DNA from: Microbacterium maritypicum | GTDB taxonomy: Bacteria; Actinomycetota; Actinomycetes; Actinomycetales; Microbacteriaceae | Assembly (NCBI RefSeq): GCF_041529975.1 | Contig: NZ_CP168030.1 | Location: 2,294,001 to 2,358,000, forward strand | Length of the DNA stretch: 64,000 nt | Direction of reading: 5' to 3' | Translations under genes and position numbers: made by a program | Part shown: positions 20,862 through 28,833 of the stretch, piece after piece | How the letters are laid out: every line of letters starts with the position of its first letter | Position numbering within the stretch: the first letter of the stretch is position 1 | The notes under the pieces: model-generated | Database searches by the model: none | Told to the model about the DNA's origin: nothing | Seen by the model: only the letters and a program-made list of their open reading frames with translations

Positions 20862-22069
20862 GTACATCGGATCAGCAAGGGCACGGTCCGCTGACGCGCA
20901 AGCAGTTGCGGGAGATCCGGTTGACGGGATCGACCCCGGTCATCTCCAGCGAGGAGGCCGCCGCGGCGGCCGAGGCGGCTCCCCCCGCGCCCCCGCTGCC
21001 CCGTGCCGCGGAACCCGTCCAGATCGAGCCGGCACCGGTGCCGGTCGCCGTAACCGACGAAGCGAACGGCGATGCCCCGCTGACCCGTCGCCAGGTTCGC
21101 GAGCAGGAGAAGGCCCGCACCGGTTCCGTCTCCGTGATCGGTGCCGAAGAGGCGGAAGCGGTGCCATCCGCCGAGCCCGCCGATGAGGCCGAGGCAGCAG
21201 CCGCAGCGCAGGTCGAAGAAGAGGCGCCGCAGCAGGAGGAAGCTCCCGCGGTGGCCGCTGCAGAAGCCCCTGTCGAGCTCGTCTCCGGGGTCCCGGACTT
21301 CGCTCGGACCGTCGATGTCGACGATGACGAGGACGACGATGTGGATGACGAGGTCGCCGTCGCCCCCGTCAGCGCAGCAGTCGCGGCCGACACGGTCGGC
21401 GACGTCCCGCTCGAGGCCGTCGAGACCCCTGCAGAGGCCGCGGTTGACGAAGACGATGTCGAGGCGGTGCTCGGACTTCCCGTCGAGGGCAGCGACGAGG
21501 CTGTCGACGGTGACGTCCTCGCCGACGTGCACGATGCTGACGACGATGAAGACGACGACGTGCGTCCGACCGTCAACTCTTCGTTCGGAGAAGGCCTTCT
21601 CGCCGACGCCCCCGAAGCGCACACGCCTTTCCGGCCCTCGTTCGACGAGCTGATCGGCGTGGGAGATTCGACGGGGTCACAGCATTCCGCGCCCAACGCG
21701 CTGATCTTCACACCGTCGCCGGGGGAGGGCTCGCTCTCGGGCCCGGTCGCGTCGACCGGAGAGATCCTCGTCACCGGTTCCTACGAGCTGCCGAAGGGCA
21801 TGGGCTCGCAGGGCCATGCGCTCGGCACCACCGACGGCAAGGACGTCGACGCCGTTCTCATCGATGGCGAGCTGCCGCCGGCATCCTCGCCCACGCCGAT
21901 CGCCGCGAGTGCGGCCGTCAGCACCATCAAGCCGGCCGGAGAGGTCATCCGACCTCCTGCCCCCGAGAAGGGGAACCGACTGATGGTGACCCTCGCCATC
22001 ATCGCCGGCGGACTCGCCCTCGCGATCGGCGTCGTTCTCGTCATCGCCTTCACCACGAAAATGATCTGA
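20858..22069 (+). CDS. acidic low-complexity protein with C-terminal membrane anchor
   Basis: A 403-residue protein of unknown function. The body is rich in Ala, Glu, Asp and Pro and probably disordered. Two copies of a short motif are visible: '[19 protein letters not shown]' near residue 11 and '[20 protein letters not shown]' near residue 73. One membrane helix lies near the C-terminus ('[24 protein letters not shown]'), so most of the chain is likely cytoplasmic with a tail anchor. It is coupled to both neighbours (ATGA with nadD, TGATG with rsfS). Confidence 0.8.
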   Translation: MSTSDQQGHGPLTRKQLREIRLTGSTPVISSEEAAAAAEAAPPAPPLPRAAEPVQIEPAPVPVAVTDEANGDAPLTRRQVREQEKARTGSVSVIGAEEAEAVPSAEPADEAEAAAAAQVEEEAPQQEEAPAVAAAEAPVELVSGVPDFARTVDVDDDEDDDVDDEVAVAPVSAAVAADTVGDVPLEAVETPAEAAVDEDDVEAVLGLPVEGSDEAVDGDVLADVHDADDDEDDDVRPTVNSSFGEGLLADAPEAHTPFRPSFDELIGVGDSTGSQHSAPNALIFTPSPGEGSLSGPVASTGEILVTGSYELPKGMGSQGHALGTTDGKDVDAVLIDGELPPASSPTPIAASAAVSTIKPAGEVIRPPAPEKGNRLMVTLAIIAGGLALAIGVVLVIAFTTKMI

Positions 22070-22449
22070 TGCAATCACCTGAAACTGCCGAAGAGATGCT
22101 GCGCCTCGCAGCCCAAGCCGCCATCGACAAGGGCGGTGAGGATCTCGTCGCGCTCAACGTCTCCGAGCCGCTGCCGCTCGTCGACATCTTCCTGCTCGTG
22201 ACGGGAAACAGCGAGCGCAACGTCGCCGCGATCGCGGACGAGATCGAGGACCGCCTGATCGAGTCCGGTCACAAGCGCGTGCGTCGTGAGGGGCGGGCGG
22301 AGGCCCGCTGGGTGCTGCTCGACTTCGGCGACCTGATCGTGCACGTCTTCCACCAGGAGGAGCGCGTCTACTACGGACTCGAGCGCCTCTGGAAGGACTG
22401 CCCGATCGTTCCGATCGACGTGGCCGAGCCTGCGGCAGACGCCAGCTGA
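22069..22449 (+). CDS. rsfS: ribosome silencing factor
   Basis: A 126-residue RsfS/Iojap protein that binds L14 and blocks subunit joining when nutrients are low. Family signatures are 'ALNVSEPLPLVDIFLLVTGNSERN' in abbreviated form (VSE..P..D.F....GNS.R) and 'WVLLDFGDLIVHVFHQEERVYY' (W.L.D.GD..VH.F....R..Y). Its ATG overlaps the upstream stop (TGATG). Confidence 0.95.
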   Translation: MQSPETAEEMLRLAAQAAIDKGGEDLVALNVSEPLPLVDIFLLVTGNSERNVAAIADEIEDRLIESGHKRVRREGRAEARWVLLDFGDLIVHVFHQEERVYYGLERLWKDCPIVPIDVAEPAADAS

Positions 22450-22450
22450 C

Positions 22451-23140
22451 ATGACCACGCACCTGATCACCGGTGCGGGTTCAGGCATCGGGTCGGTTCT
22501 CGCCCGCCGGTTGCTGGACCGTGGCGACGTCGTCGTGGCGATGGCTCGGGATGCAGGGCGTGCCAAGCAGATCGCGGAAGACCTTCCCGGGGCATCCGTC
22601 ATCGTCGGCGACCTCGCGCAGCCGGGGCGACTGTCGTGGGCGTTGTCGAAGCAGCAGCTGCCCGACCGCATCGATTCGCTGGTGCATGTCGCCGGCGTCG
22701 TCGACCTCGGCGACGTCGCTGATCTGCCGGCCGCGCTGTGGGAGCAGCAGCTCGCCGTCAACCTCGTCGCTCCGGCGGAGCTCACCCGGCTTCTCCTTCC
22801 GGTGCTGCGCGTGTCGCAGGGGCAGGTGGTGTTCGTGAACTCCGGCGCCGGCCTGCGCGCCAACGCCGGATGGTCCGCGTATGCGGCGTCCAAGCACGGG
22901 CTCAAAGCTCTGGCCGATGCTCTGCGCGCCGAGGAGGCGCTGCACGGAGTGCGGGTGACCTCGATCTACCCCGGCCGCACGGCGACGCCGATGCAAGAGC
23001 GCGTGCACCAGCAGGAGGGCCAGGCGTACGACGCGGAACGCTACGCCACACCGGAGGCCGTGGTCACGACCATCCTCACGGCGCTCGACCTTCCGCGGGA
23101 CGCACAGATCACCGACCTGACGGTGCGCCCCGGCCGCTGA
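22451..23140 (+). CDS. SDR family oxidoreductase
   Basis: A 229-residue short-chain dehydrogenase. The Rossmann motif is 'TGAGSGIGSV' at residues 7-16, the catalytic Ser lies in 'VNSGAG', and Tyr/Lys in 'YAASKHG'. It is shorter than classical SDRs (about 250). The substrate is unknown. The start is one base after rsfS, so co-transcription is likely. Confidence 0.88.
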   Translation: MTTHLITGAGSGIGSVLARRLLDRGDVVVAMARDAGRAKQIAEDLPGASVIVGDLAQPGRLSWALSKQQLPDRIDSLVHVAGVVDLGDVADLPAALWEQQLAVNLVAPAELTRLLLPVLRVSQGQVVFVNSGAGLRANAGWSAYAASKHGLKALADALRAEEALHGVRVTSIYPGRTATPMQERVHQQEGQAYDAERYATPEAVVTTILTALDLPRDAQITDLTVRPGR

Positions 23141-23235
23141 GCCGACCCGCATCCTCCGCAGGTGCTGTCAAGGGGCTTCTCCTCGGAGCGCTGAGGGCGC
23201 AAGCTCTTCTCGAGAGAGTCCTGGAGGGCCCCCGC

Positions 23236-23520
23236 ATGTCTGAACTCCCCGATCCGCGCTTCATGTTGAATCGCATCACCGCGTCGGAATGGGTCATCAA
23301 CGACCTTCGATACTCACCCAACGATCCGCGCCACGTGGTCGCCTGCGTCTACGAGCTCGCCGAGACCGAGGTCGAGGTGACCTGGCTCCGTGACCTGCCG
23401 CTCGCCACTCGCTACGGAACCGCGTTCGAGGTGCTCGAGGACGTCGAGCGGATGCGTGGTTCCAGCCGCGCGACCCGTCCGATCACGATTCCTCACCGCC
23501 CGCCTCTGATGGCGACCTGA
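23236..23520 (+). CDS. small conserved protein of unknown function
   Basis: A 94-residue soluble protein ('MSELPDPRFMLNRITASEWV') with no motif I can name. GGAGG at 23223-23227, eight bases before ATG 23236, sets the start although the frame is open further upstream. It is the last gene before a strong terminator. Confidence 0.7.
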   Translation: MSELPDPRFMLNRITASEWVINDLRYSPNDPRHVVACVYELAETEVEVTWLRDLPLATRYGTAFEVLEDVERMRGSSRATRPITIPHRPPLMAT

Positions 23521-23540
23521 CGGTCGCTGCCGCGTCGTAC

Positions 23541-23579
23541 AGAAGCGCACCCCCTCGATGCTCGAGGGGGTGCGCTTCT
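23541..23579. terminator. strong bidirectional terminator
   Basis: A perfect 18-base inverted repeat: 23541-23558 pairs with 23562-23579 around a 3-base loop (arm AGAAGCGCACCCCCTCGA). T-runs are short. It separates the plus-strand rsfS group from the minus-strand metal cluster. Confidence 0.88.
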
Positions 23580-23646
23580 GGGTCCCCTGGGCGTTTCGCT
23601 GCGTCGGCCAGTCGTCCGAGCAGCGTCCGATCGGAACAGCGTCCGG

Positions 23647-24264
23647 TCAGAGCAGTTGCAGATCGGTGATGCAGGTACGGTCGTCCGGCGAAGTGGTCGA
23701 CAGGGGCACGGTACCCGTGAGGCCCTCGCTCTCGACGGTCAGCGTCGCCTCGATGTCCCGGGGCACCCAGATGCCGATGAAGCCGTTGTCCTCGGTGGGT
23801 CGGGTCTCGTCGACGAGTGTCTTGCCGTCTTCAGCGGTGACGCTGACCCGTACTTCGGTATCGGAGAGCTCACCGAGGCACGTCGTAAGGCTGTGGAAGT
23901 GGCACTCGTGCGTGTGCTCGCGGAACGGTGCGATCGAGACGTACACCGTATCTCGGGGCATCGGCAGCCGGCTCTCCCGACCGCTTTCGTCGCGGAGCAC
24001 GAGAGCATCGGGTTGCACCGACGCGAGCAGACGATCCGGTCGGTCCGCGACGGGCATCGCCTCGAGTCGTTCGATCACCTCTCCGACGTCGAGTCCGGCG
24101 AGTTCATGCGATGCGAGGATCTCCTGCGCCGCCGCCGGGTCGGCGTCGGGTGCGGGCGCGTTGCATCCGGCCAGGGCGATGCCGGCGACGGCGAGTGCGG
24201 CGAGCACTGCGGACAGCTTGCGTCGTCGAGGCAATGTGAAAAGGGTGGACGTGTCGTGGTTCAT
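23647..24264 (-). CDS. CueP-like metal-binding lipoprotein
   Basis: A 205-residue predicted lipoprotein: basic n-region 'PRRRK', hydrophobic h-region and lipobox 'LAGC' with Cys34. Residues 117-133 'HTHECHFHSLTTCLGEL' match the CueP signature (C....H.L..C.GEL), with a third conserved Cys close to the C-terminus in 'RTCITDL'. CueP of Salmonella binds periplasmic copper; here the protein should be tethered outside the membrane. ATG 24264 has AAGGA at a good distance; ATG 24279 is in frame but lacks one. It follows the DUF305 gene by 63 bases. Confidence 0.9.
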   Translation of the reverse strand: MNHDTSTLFTLPRRRKLSAVLAALAVAGIALAGCNAPAPDADPAAAQEILASHELAGLDVGEVIERLEAMPVADRPDRLLASVQPDALVLRDESGRESRLPMPRDTVYVSIAPFREHTHECHFHSLTTCLGELSDTEVRVSVTAEDGKTLVDETRPTEDNGFIGIWVPRDIEATLTVESEGLTGTVPLSTTSPDDRTCITDLQLL

Positions 24265-24327
24265 GGCGTGGTCCTTCATACGGAGCGGGGCCGGTGCCGG
24301 GCGCGCCGACACCGGCCGCCGAACGGG

Positions 24328-24915
24328 TCAGAGGGCGGTGAGGAGGTCCTTCATCTCCTGGATCTCGTCCGTCTGCGCGTCGATGATCGTCTGGGCGAGT
24401 TCGACTGCTTCCGGGTCGCTGCCCTCGTCGACCTGCGCCTGCGCCATCTCGACGGCACCCTCGTGGTGCATGATCATCTGCTCGAGGAAGAGGCGAGAGG
24501 CCGCGGTGCCTTCGGCTTCCCGCAGGGCGGTGAGGTCGTCCTCGCTCATCATTCCGTCTCCGTGACCCATCCCACTCGCGTCGCGGTCATCGGAGCTGAC
24601 GTCCCATTCGTCCAGCCAGCCTTCGAGCTGTTCGATCTCCGGGCCCTGAGCGGCCGTGATCCGCTCTGCGAGCTCGGTCACCGCGGGATCGATCCCGCTC
24701 GCTGCGAGCACGATGTCGCTCATCTCGATCGCCTGCTCGTGGTGGACGATCATCATCAAGGCGAACATGACGTCGGCATCACCGAAGCCCGCGGACGGCG
24801 ACGAGCCGTGATCCATGCCAGGCATGGATCCGTCATCGGTGCCGGTCGTACAGCCGGACATGAGCAGGACGGCAGACAGCGCGAGTGCGGTTGTGGCCGC
24901 AGCACGAATCTTCAC
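24328..24915 (-). CDS. DUF305 lipoprotein
   Basis: A 195-residue predicted lipoprotein with lipobox 'LMSGC' near residue 24 and a Met/His/Asp-rich linker ('GSMPGMDHGSS', 'GMGHGDGMM'). Two DUF305 half-repeats carry 'MIVHHEQAIEMSD' and 'MIMHHEGAVEMA'. DUF305 is a ferritin-like bundle often seen with copper-handling genes. GTG 24915 has GGAGAA about seven bases upstream, which decides the start against a longer open frame. It lies between the DUF6153 and CueP-like genes on the same strand. Confidence 0.9.
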   Translation of the reverse strand: MKIRAAATTALALSAVLLMSGCTTGTDDGSMPGMDHGSSPSAGFGDADVMFALMMIVHHEQAIEMSDIVLAASGIDPAVTELAERITAAQGPEIEQLEGWLDEWDVSSDDRDASGMGHGDGMMSEDDLTALREAEGTAASRLFLEQMIMHHEGAVEMAQAQVDEGSDPEAVELAQTIIDAQTDEIQEMKDLLTAL

Positions 24916-25019
24916 GGGTGTTCTCCAATACGCATAGTCGTGGCGCACACGCCGGGCGGCGGCGCGCGAGTGTGTGAGAGGTGTGGAGCCGTGCGCGAGA
25001 GCGCGGGCTCGACAGCCGC

Positions 25020-25478
25020 TCAGGTGCGACTGATGCAGAGAACGTGAAGCGAGGGGGCGCGGGGGAGGACCCGTGCCGTGAGGATCTCGATGAGGGGGGA
25101 CCGGAACAGAGTGCCCGACCAGCTGCGGAGAACTCCTGGCGCGATGAGGAGGACGAGCACGAGCAGAAGGGCGAGCATGCACATCATCGCCGCCCCGGTG
25201 TGATCATCCCTGCTGCAACCCGCGCAGGACATATCGGCCGCGCCTGCGGGGCTCCCGGTTGGATGCGCCTGAGCTGTGCCGTGGTGCGCCGAGGAAGACT
25301 CGACAGCGGTCATCGTCAGTGCAGCCGGTGCATCGGCCGCTGCGGTCCCGTGCAGATTCAGAGTGTGCATGCCCAGCAGCCCGATGATGACCGCGGCGAC
25401 GAGCAGCACACCCGACAGCACACCCCGGAAGATGCTCGATGAGCTCCTTCCGAACCGCGTCGCCGCCACCGGTGCCAT
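25020..25478 (-). CDS. DUF6153-like membrane protein
   Basis: A 152-residue protein with an N-terminal hydrophobic segment ('VLLVAAVIIGLLGMHTL'), a loop containing HH, 'CAGC' and 'DDHTGAAMMC', and a second hydrophobic segment ('LALLLVLVLLIAPGV'). This matches the small DUF6153 family that accompanies DUF305 and CueP genes in Actinobacteria. TAGACT (complement of 25485-25490) six bases before ATG 25478 suggests a leaderless transcript starting the three-gene group. Confidence 0.8.
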   Translation of the reverse strand: MAPVAATRFGRSSSSIFRGVLSGVLLVAAVIIGLLGMHTLNLHGTAAADAPAALTMTAVESSSAHHGTAQAHPTGSPAGAADMSCAGCSRDDHTGAAMMCMLALLLVLVLLIAPGVLRSWSGTLFRSPLIEILTARVLPRAPSLHVLCISRT

Positions 25479-25516
25479 GGAGTAAGTCTAAGCGGGGTGG
25501 TGCGGCTCGGGCCCGC

Positions 25517-25705
25517 TCAGACCCCGGTGGCGTCTGCGTCCTCGTCCGCTCCCGCGGCGACGCGATCGGCCTCGGCGCTGTCGACGAGAGCGTCATCGAC
25601 ATCCGGATCGAGGACGCGCTCACCGTCGACGGCCCTGGTGGGCACGTCGGCCGCATCGTCATCGTGGGGGACGGGAGGGACCGGAGGAATGATGGGGTTC
25701 GACAT
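25517..25705 (-). CDS. small acidic protein
   Basis: A 62-residue, Pro-rich then Asp/Ala-rich protein ('SNPIIPPVPPVPHDDD...'), probably disordered. AAAGGA at seven to eight bases before ATG 25705 sets this start over an ATG ten codons upstream. No function can be assigned; similar short proteins occur widely in Microbacteriaceae. Confidence 0.55.
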   Translation of the reverse strand: MSNPIIPPVPPVPHDDDAADVPTRAVDGERVLDPDVDDALVDSAEADRVAAGADEDADATGV

Positions 25706-25808
25706 GATCGCATCCTTTCGTCGAGGTGCGTTCACGCTAGATCCTGGAGCGTGCGGAATGAACCGGGTTGACGCTCATGAAGTCGCACGCTAGCCACGGC
25801 GCCGGGAA

Positions 25809-26270
25809 TCAGGGCTCGAGATACGCGGCGAGATTCGCCAGCGACGATGTCAGTCCTTGCGCGTGGTCGCGGGCGCGGACGCCCTCGGGCACGTCGCGGG
25901 CCGTCAGCTCGACCTCCGTCCCCTCCGCCACGCTGCGGACACGCCACTCCATCCGCATCGTGCCGTGGAACGTCGGGTCGTCGGAGTCGAAGTCGACCTC
26001 CTGCACGATGAGCTCGCCCGGCACGATCCGCGCGACGCGCACCTCGGAGGCGTCCGAGTCGGCCGAGGTCTTGCCCGGCGAGTCGGTGGGGTCGTCATAC
26101 GTGAGAACCAGTCGATACGAGCCGCCTTCACGCATGTCGAAGCGTTCGAACCGCCCGTGCATCCCGTGGGGAGGCAGCCAGGTGAGCAGCGCTTCGCGGC
26201 TGGTCAAGGCAGCGAACGTCTCGTCGCGGCCGACGTGGACGAGGAGACTGGCGCGATCGGTTCTGCTCAT
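25809..26270 (-). CDS. SRPBCC (AHSA1-type) domain protein
   Basis: A 153-residue START/Bet v1-fold protein: 'HVGRDETFAALTSREALLTWLPP' at the N-terminus and 'FDMREGGSYRLVLTYDD' in the middle are the usual AHSA1 pattern; the C-terminal helix is 'GLTSSLANLAAYLE'. Likely binds a small hydrophobic ligand; the ligand is unknown. TAGGCT (complement of 26277-26282) lies exactly six bases before ATG, so the mRNA is probably leaderless. It is the last host gene before the integrated element. Confidence 0.85.
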   Translation of the reverse strand: MSRTDRASLLVHVGRDETFAALTSREALLTWLPPHGMHGRFERFDMREGGSYRLVLTYDDPTDSPGKTSADSDASEVRVARIVPGELIVQEVDFDSDDPTFHGTMRMEWRVRSVAEGTEVELTARDVPEGVRARDHAQGLTSSLANLAAYLEP

Positions 26271-26347
26271 GTCGTCAGCCTATGACGGCGACGTTCCCCG
26301 CGGCTCCCGGTGATCATCGCAGCTTCGAAGGGCCCTGGAAAACAAGA

Positions 26348-26371
26348 AAACCCGCGATCTCTCGCGGGTTT
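26348..26371 (-). terminator. intrinsic terminator, apparently the displaced tRNA-Ala terminator
   Basis: AAACCCGCGA (26348-26357) pairs with TCGCGGGTTT (26362-26371) around a 4-base loop. On the minus strand it is followed by a T-rich run (TTTTCTTGTTTTC), so it stops leftward transcription. No host gene now reads into it; in the chromosome without the element it would lie about 60-90 bases after tRNA-Ala. It now receives transcripts leaving the left end of the element. Confidence 0.85.
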
Positions 26372-26430
26372 CGTTGTGGGGCTCTTGCAACAACACTCAA
26401 AACATGTCGGAGTAGGCGAATCACCTCTGG

Positions 26431-26437
26431 ATTTGGT
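26431..26437 (+). repeat. attL core, left copy of ATTTGGT
   Basis: A seven-base direct repeat shared with 48995-49001. The flanking bases differ (G before and C after here; T before and G after on the right), so identity is exactly seven bases, as usual for serine-recombinase junctions. Host sequence lies to the left. Confidence 0.75.
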
Positions 26438-26804
26438 CTTTCGGTCGCAACGATCGAAGCGGTCAAAAACGCGCCAGAACAAGCCGATCCAGCGGGCGCG
26501 GCAGCTCCGCGAGGAAGAAGTCGACGCTCTCGAGGAAAGATTCCGCGAGCTGGGTCATCTCACGAACGCCGCTTGCGAGTTTGGCATCACACGCATGACT
26601 GCGGCAAAGCTGCTGGGCGAGCGCGGCATCGACACGTCTCGAAGACGGATGTCCGCATCTGACATGAAGCTCGCCACAGACGCGTATCTCGCTGGGGACT
26701 CCGCCGCAGGCATCGGCAAGCGCCTTGGATTCGCGCCCCACACTGTCATCAAGACCCTACGTGCGGCGGGTGTCCTGATCCGACCGCGGCCGGGGCGCGC
26801 CTAG
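26436..26804 (+). CDS. orphan 3' segment of the serine recombinase gene (double helix-turn-helix tail)
   Basis: 122 codons with no convincing start of its own, beginning at the att core. It encodes a basic linker ('RSQRSKRSKTRQNK') then two helix-turn-helix units: 'LTNAACEFGITRMTAAKLLGE' like in abbreviated form 'AACEFGITRMTAAKLL', and 'AGIGKRLGFAPHTVIKTL'. Such tails are typical of resolvase-type recombinases and bind DNA. The frame is in phase with the recombinase gene when the element ends are joined, giving a 678-residue protein. In the integrated state the frame stays open leftward into host sequence to 26310, so a chance fusion product is possible but unlikely to be expressed. Confidence 0.8.
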   Translation, partial: VFRSQRSKRSKTRQNKPIQRARQLREEEVDALEERFRELGHLTNAACEFGITRMTAAKLLGERGIDTSRRRMSASDMKLATDAYLAGDSAAGIGKRLGFAPHTVIKTLRAAGVLIRPRPGRA

Positions 26805-26969
26805 GCTGATCGACTGCTGCCGAGTGCGACCTGCTCGGCGGGGAGCGAATGACAACTGCGTGATCCCTGTTGCCAGGCTGCCCCTCCTGGCCGGTGACGG
26901 GCTGCTGAAGTGGTCCGTAATGGTGAGGCGCGGCATTGGATGGTCCACGACGAGCTCAACTTGGACTGG

Positions 26970-28763
26970 TCAACCATGAACGGTTAGGTCGAGGACCTCT
27001 GCCTCGTCTGGCGCAGCTTCAATTGTCGTCTGTGCGGCTTCCAGGTACGCCGATACTCGATCTAGAAGGTCAATAGCAGGTGATGATTCGTAAGTGCGCT
27101 GGTCAATGACTGACCGCAGCCAGTCCGCCTTGTTGCCCTGTGGCACTTCCGGGTGAAGACGCTCGAGCTCTCCTTGCTCCACAATGAAAACGCCGTGCCG
27201 CTCAAGGTGATTCGCAAGTCCACGGTACGCAGTAAGCGCATCGCCTGAGAGTAGGGCGGAGCCCGAATTCTTCAGATCTTTCCACCCTGATTTCGGGGCT
27301 GCAGCTTCCTGAATCTTCCGCGCGTCGCCCTTCGAAAGGTGGATTGAGGCGGATCGGTCGAAGACCTCTGTGATCTCGGCTCGAACTACACTTCGCTTGA
27401 GAACTTGAGAGCGAGACTGGACAGCAGACACGACAGTGTTGCGTAGCGGGATGAGCGCTGAGGCGTCTGCGCCAGCAGACTCCACGAGCGCATTGAACTC
27501 GTGGTCGTTCTGCAAGATATCGATATCGAAGATTGCAGCAACTGGGACGGCGGTGGCTGCGAAGGCCTTGATGGCGCGTGCAATTCGAGCTTTGCCGCCA
27601 GCGTGCGTGAAGTGTGCTTCTCGTACATACGTGAGGGCTTGCTGGCTCGGAAGGTCGAGTACGGCACGGTAGTACGTGCAATCGGAGTCTGCTTCGCAGA
27701 GAACCACACCCGTCGAGAAAAGACCGTTCAGCATGTCATAGTGCTTGATCAGCGGATCCTCGTACAGCTCCGATACGGCCGTGGCCGGCAACTGAGCAAT
27801 GTGATTTTGAGTGCCATCCCGAGTCAGCCGAGCGATGGAGATTTTTCCCGAAGCAGCAGGCGTCGACGTGAGGCCTGCGATGATGTCCTCACTGTGAGTG
27901 GCGACCACCACCTGCACGCCGTTCGCAGAGGTTGCATAGCTTGCAAGGAACTGACCAAACATTCGCGCCTGCGGTGGGTGCAAGAAGGCTTCTGGCTCGT
28001 CGATCAAAACGAGCGGAGACCGTCCGGTGAGGACAGAGAGGGTCATCCCTACAAAGGCACGCATGCCATCACCCTGATCTGAGAGCAGGGGCAGCGCGTT
28101 GAGCTCGGCCATGTACTCCGGTGGCTGCGGGCTGATGCCTTCCGCGATTGTGACGCTCCCTGAGTGCAAGTGGATCTGGCTTCCTGCGTAGCGGTTGACC
28201 GTGACGCCCACCTTGAAAGCAGCTTTCGTAAGCTCGGCTATTTGGGCTTCGAGTTCACGCTTCGCATACAGAACTTGCAGCGGCCCCGTAGGCTGCTCCC
28301 GATAAAGATCGAAAGAGCTAGTGCTGCCAGTCAGACCGAGTCGTTGTTCGGCGTTCAGGTAAGTCGCGAAGTACTGCCCCAGTCCGTTGAGCCCGCCGTC
28401 TGTTCGCCCCCACCAGTGAGTGATCTGGGTCGGCGTCAGAACGCCACCGTTCGAAAGTCGGAAATGCTCTTCGGTGAAGTGACCGTCGTTGTACTGCCCT
28501 GGTGCACGACGCGGGAATAGTAGTCCGAGCTCCTCGACCTGATCCTGCACAGTTCCTGAAAAATCGAGTTCAATTCGGCCGACGACCTTCCAGGGGCGGC
28601 CCGTCCAAGACGATGAGTCCGAGATGATGCGCTCGTGCAGCTCGCGGAGCAGCGAACTCTTTCCGGTGTTATTCGGGCCAACTATGGCTGTAACACCGGA
28701 GGCTACGTCGACGGCGTCGCCCGACGTGAGCGTGATCTGCTTGAGTTGAATAAGTCTTGCCAT
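26970..28763 (-). CDS. OLD-like AAA ATPase with TOPRIM-like C-terminus
   Basis: A 597-residue protein. The ATPase has Walker A 'GPNNTGKSS' (residues 29-37), Walker B 'LVLIDEPEAFLHPPQ' and the H-loop 'VVATHSEDII'. The C-terminal half contains 'VVLCEADSDCTYY' and 'AIFDIDIL', consistent with the E...DxD metal site of TOPRIM nucleases, followed by about 170 residues I cannot place. OLD-type and PARIS-like defence ATPases share this layout; I cannot choose between them. It lies 70 bases after the GIY-YIG gene and has its own possible -10, CATAAT (complement of 28774-28779), just upstream, so it may be a separate unit. The 165 bases after it hold nothing I recognise. Confidence 0.8.
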   Translation of the reverse strand: MARLIQLKQITLTSGDAVDVASGVTAIVGPNNTGKSSLLRELHERIISDSSSWTGRPWKVVGRIELDFSGTVQDQVEELGLLFPRRAPGQYNDGHFTEEHFRLSNGGVLTPTQITHWWGRTDGGLNGLGQYFATYLNAEQRLGLTGSTSSFDLYREQPTGPLQVLYAKRELEAQIAELTKAAFKVGVTVNRYAGSQIHLHSGSVTIAEGISPQPPEYMAELNALPLLSDQGDGMRAFVGMTLSVLTGRSPLVLIDEPEAFLHPPQARMFGQFLASYATSANGVQVVVATHSEDIIAGLTSTPAASGKISIARLTRDGTQNHIAQLPATAVSELYEDPLIKHYDMLNGLFSTGVVLCEADSDCTYYRAVLDLPSQQALTYVREAHFTHAGGKARIARAIKAFAATAVPVAAIFDIDILQNDHEFNALVESAGADASALIPLRNTVVSAVQSRSQVLKRSVVRAEITEVFDRSASIHLSKGDARKIQEAAAPKSGWKDLKNSGSALLSGDALTAYRGLANHLERHGVFIVEQGELERLHPEVPQGNKADWLRSVIDQRTYESSPAIDLLDRVSAYLEAAQTTIEAAPDEAEVLDLTVHG

Positions 28764-28833
28764 CGTGACCTGATTATGACAGGAGACACCGACACGCCAA
28801 GCGCGACCTTGTTCCGTAGGCCCGTATCAGCGC

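Noticed and set aside
26310-26435. Start of the HTH gene in host sequence at 26310.
   Set aside because: This stretch contains the terminator hairpin and host flank, has no coding character, and lies outside the att core.
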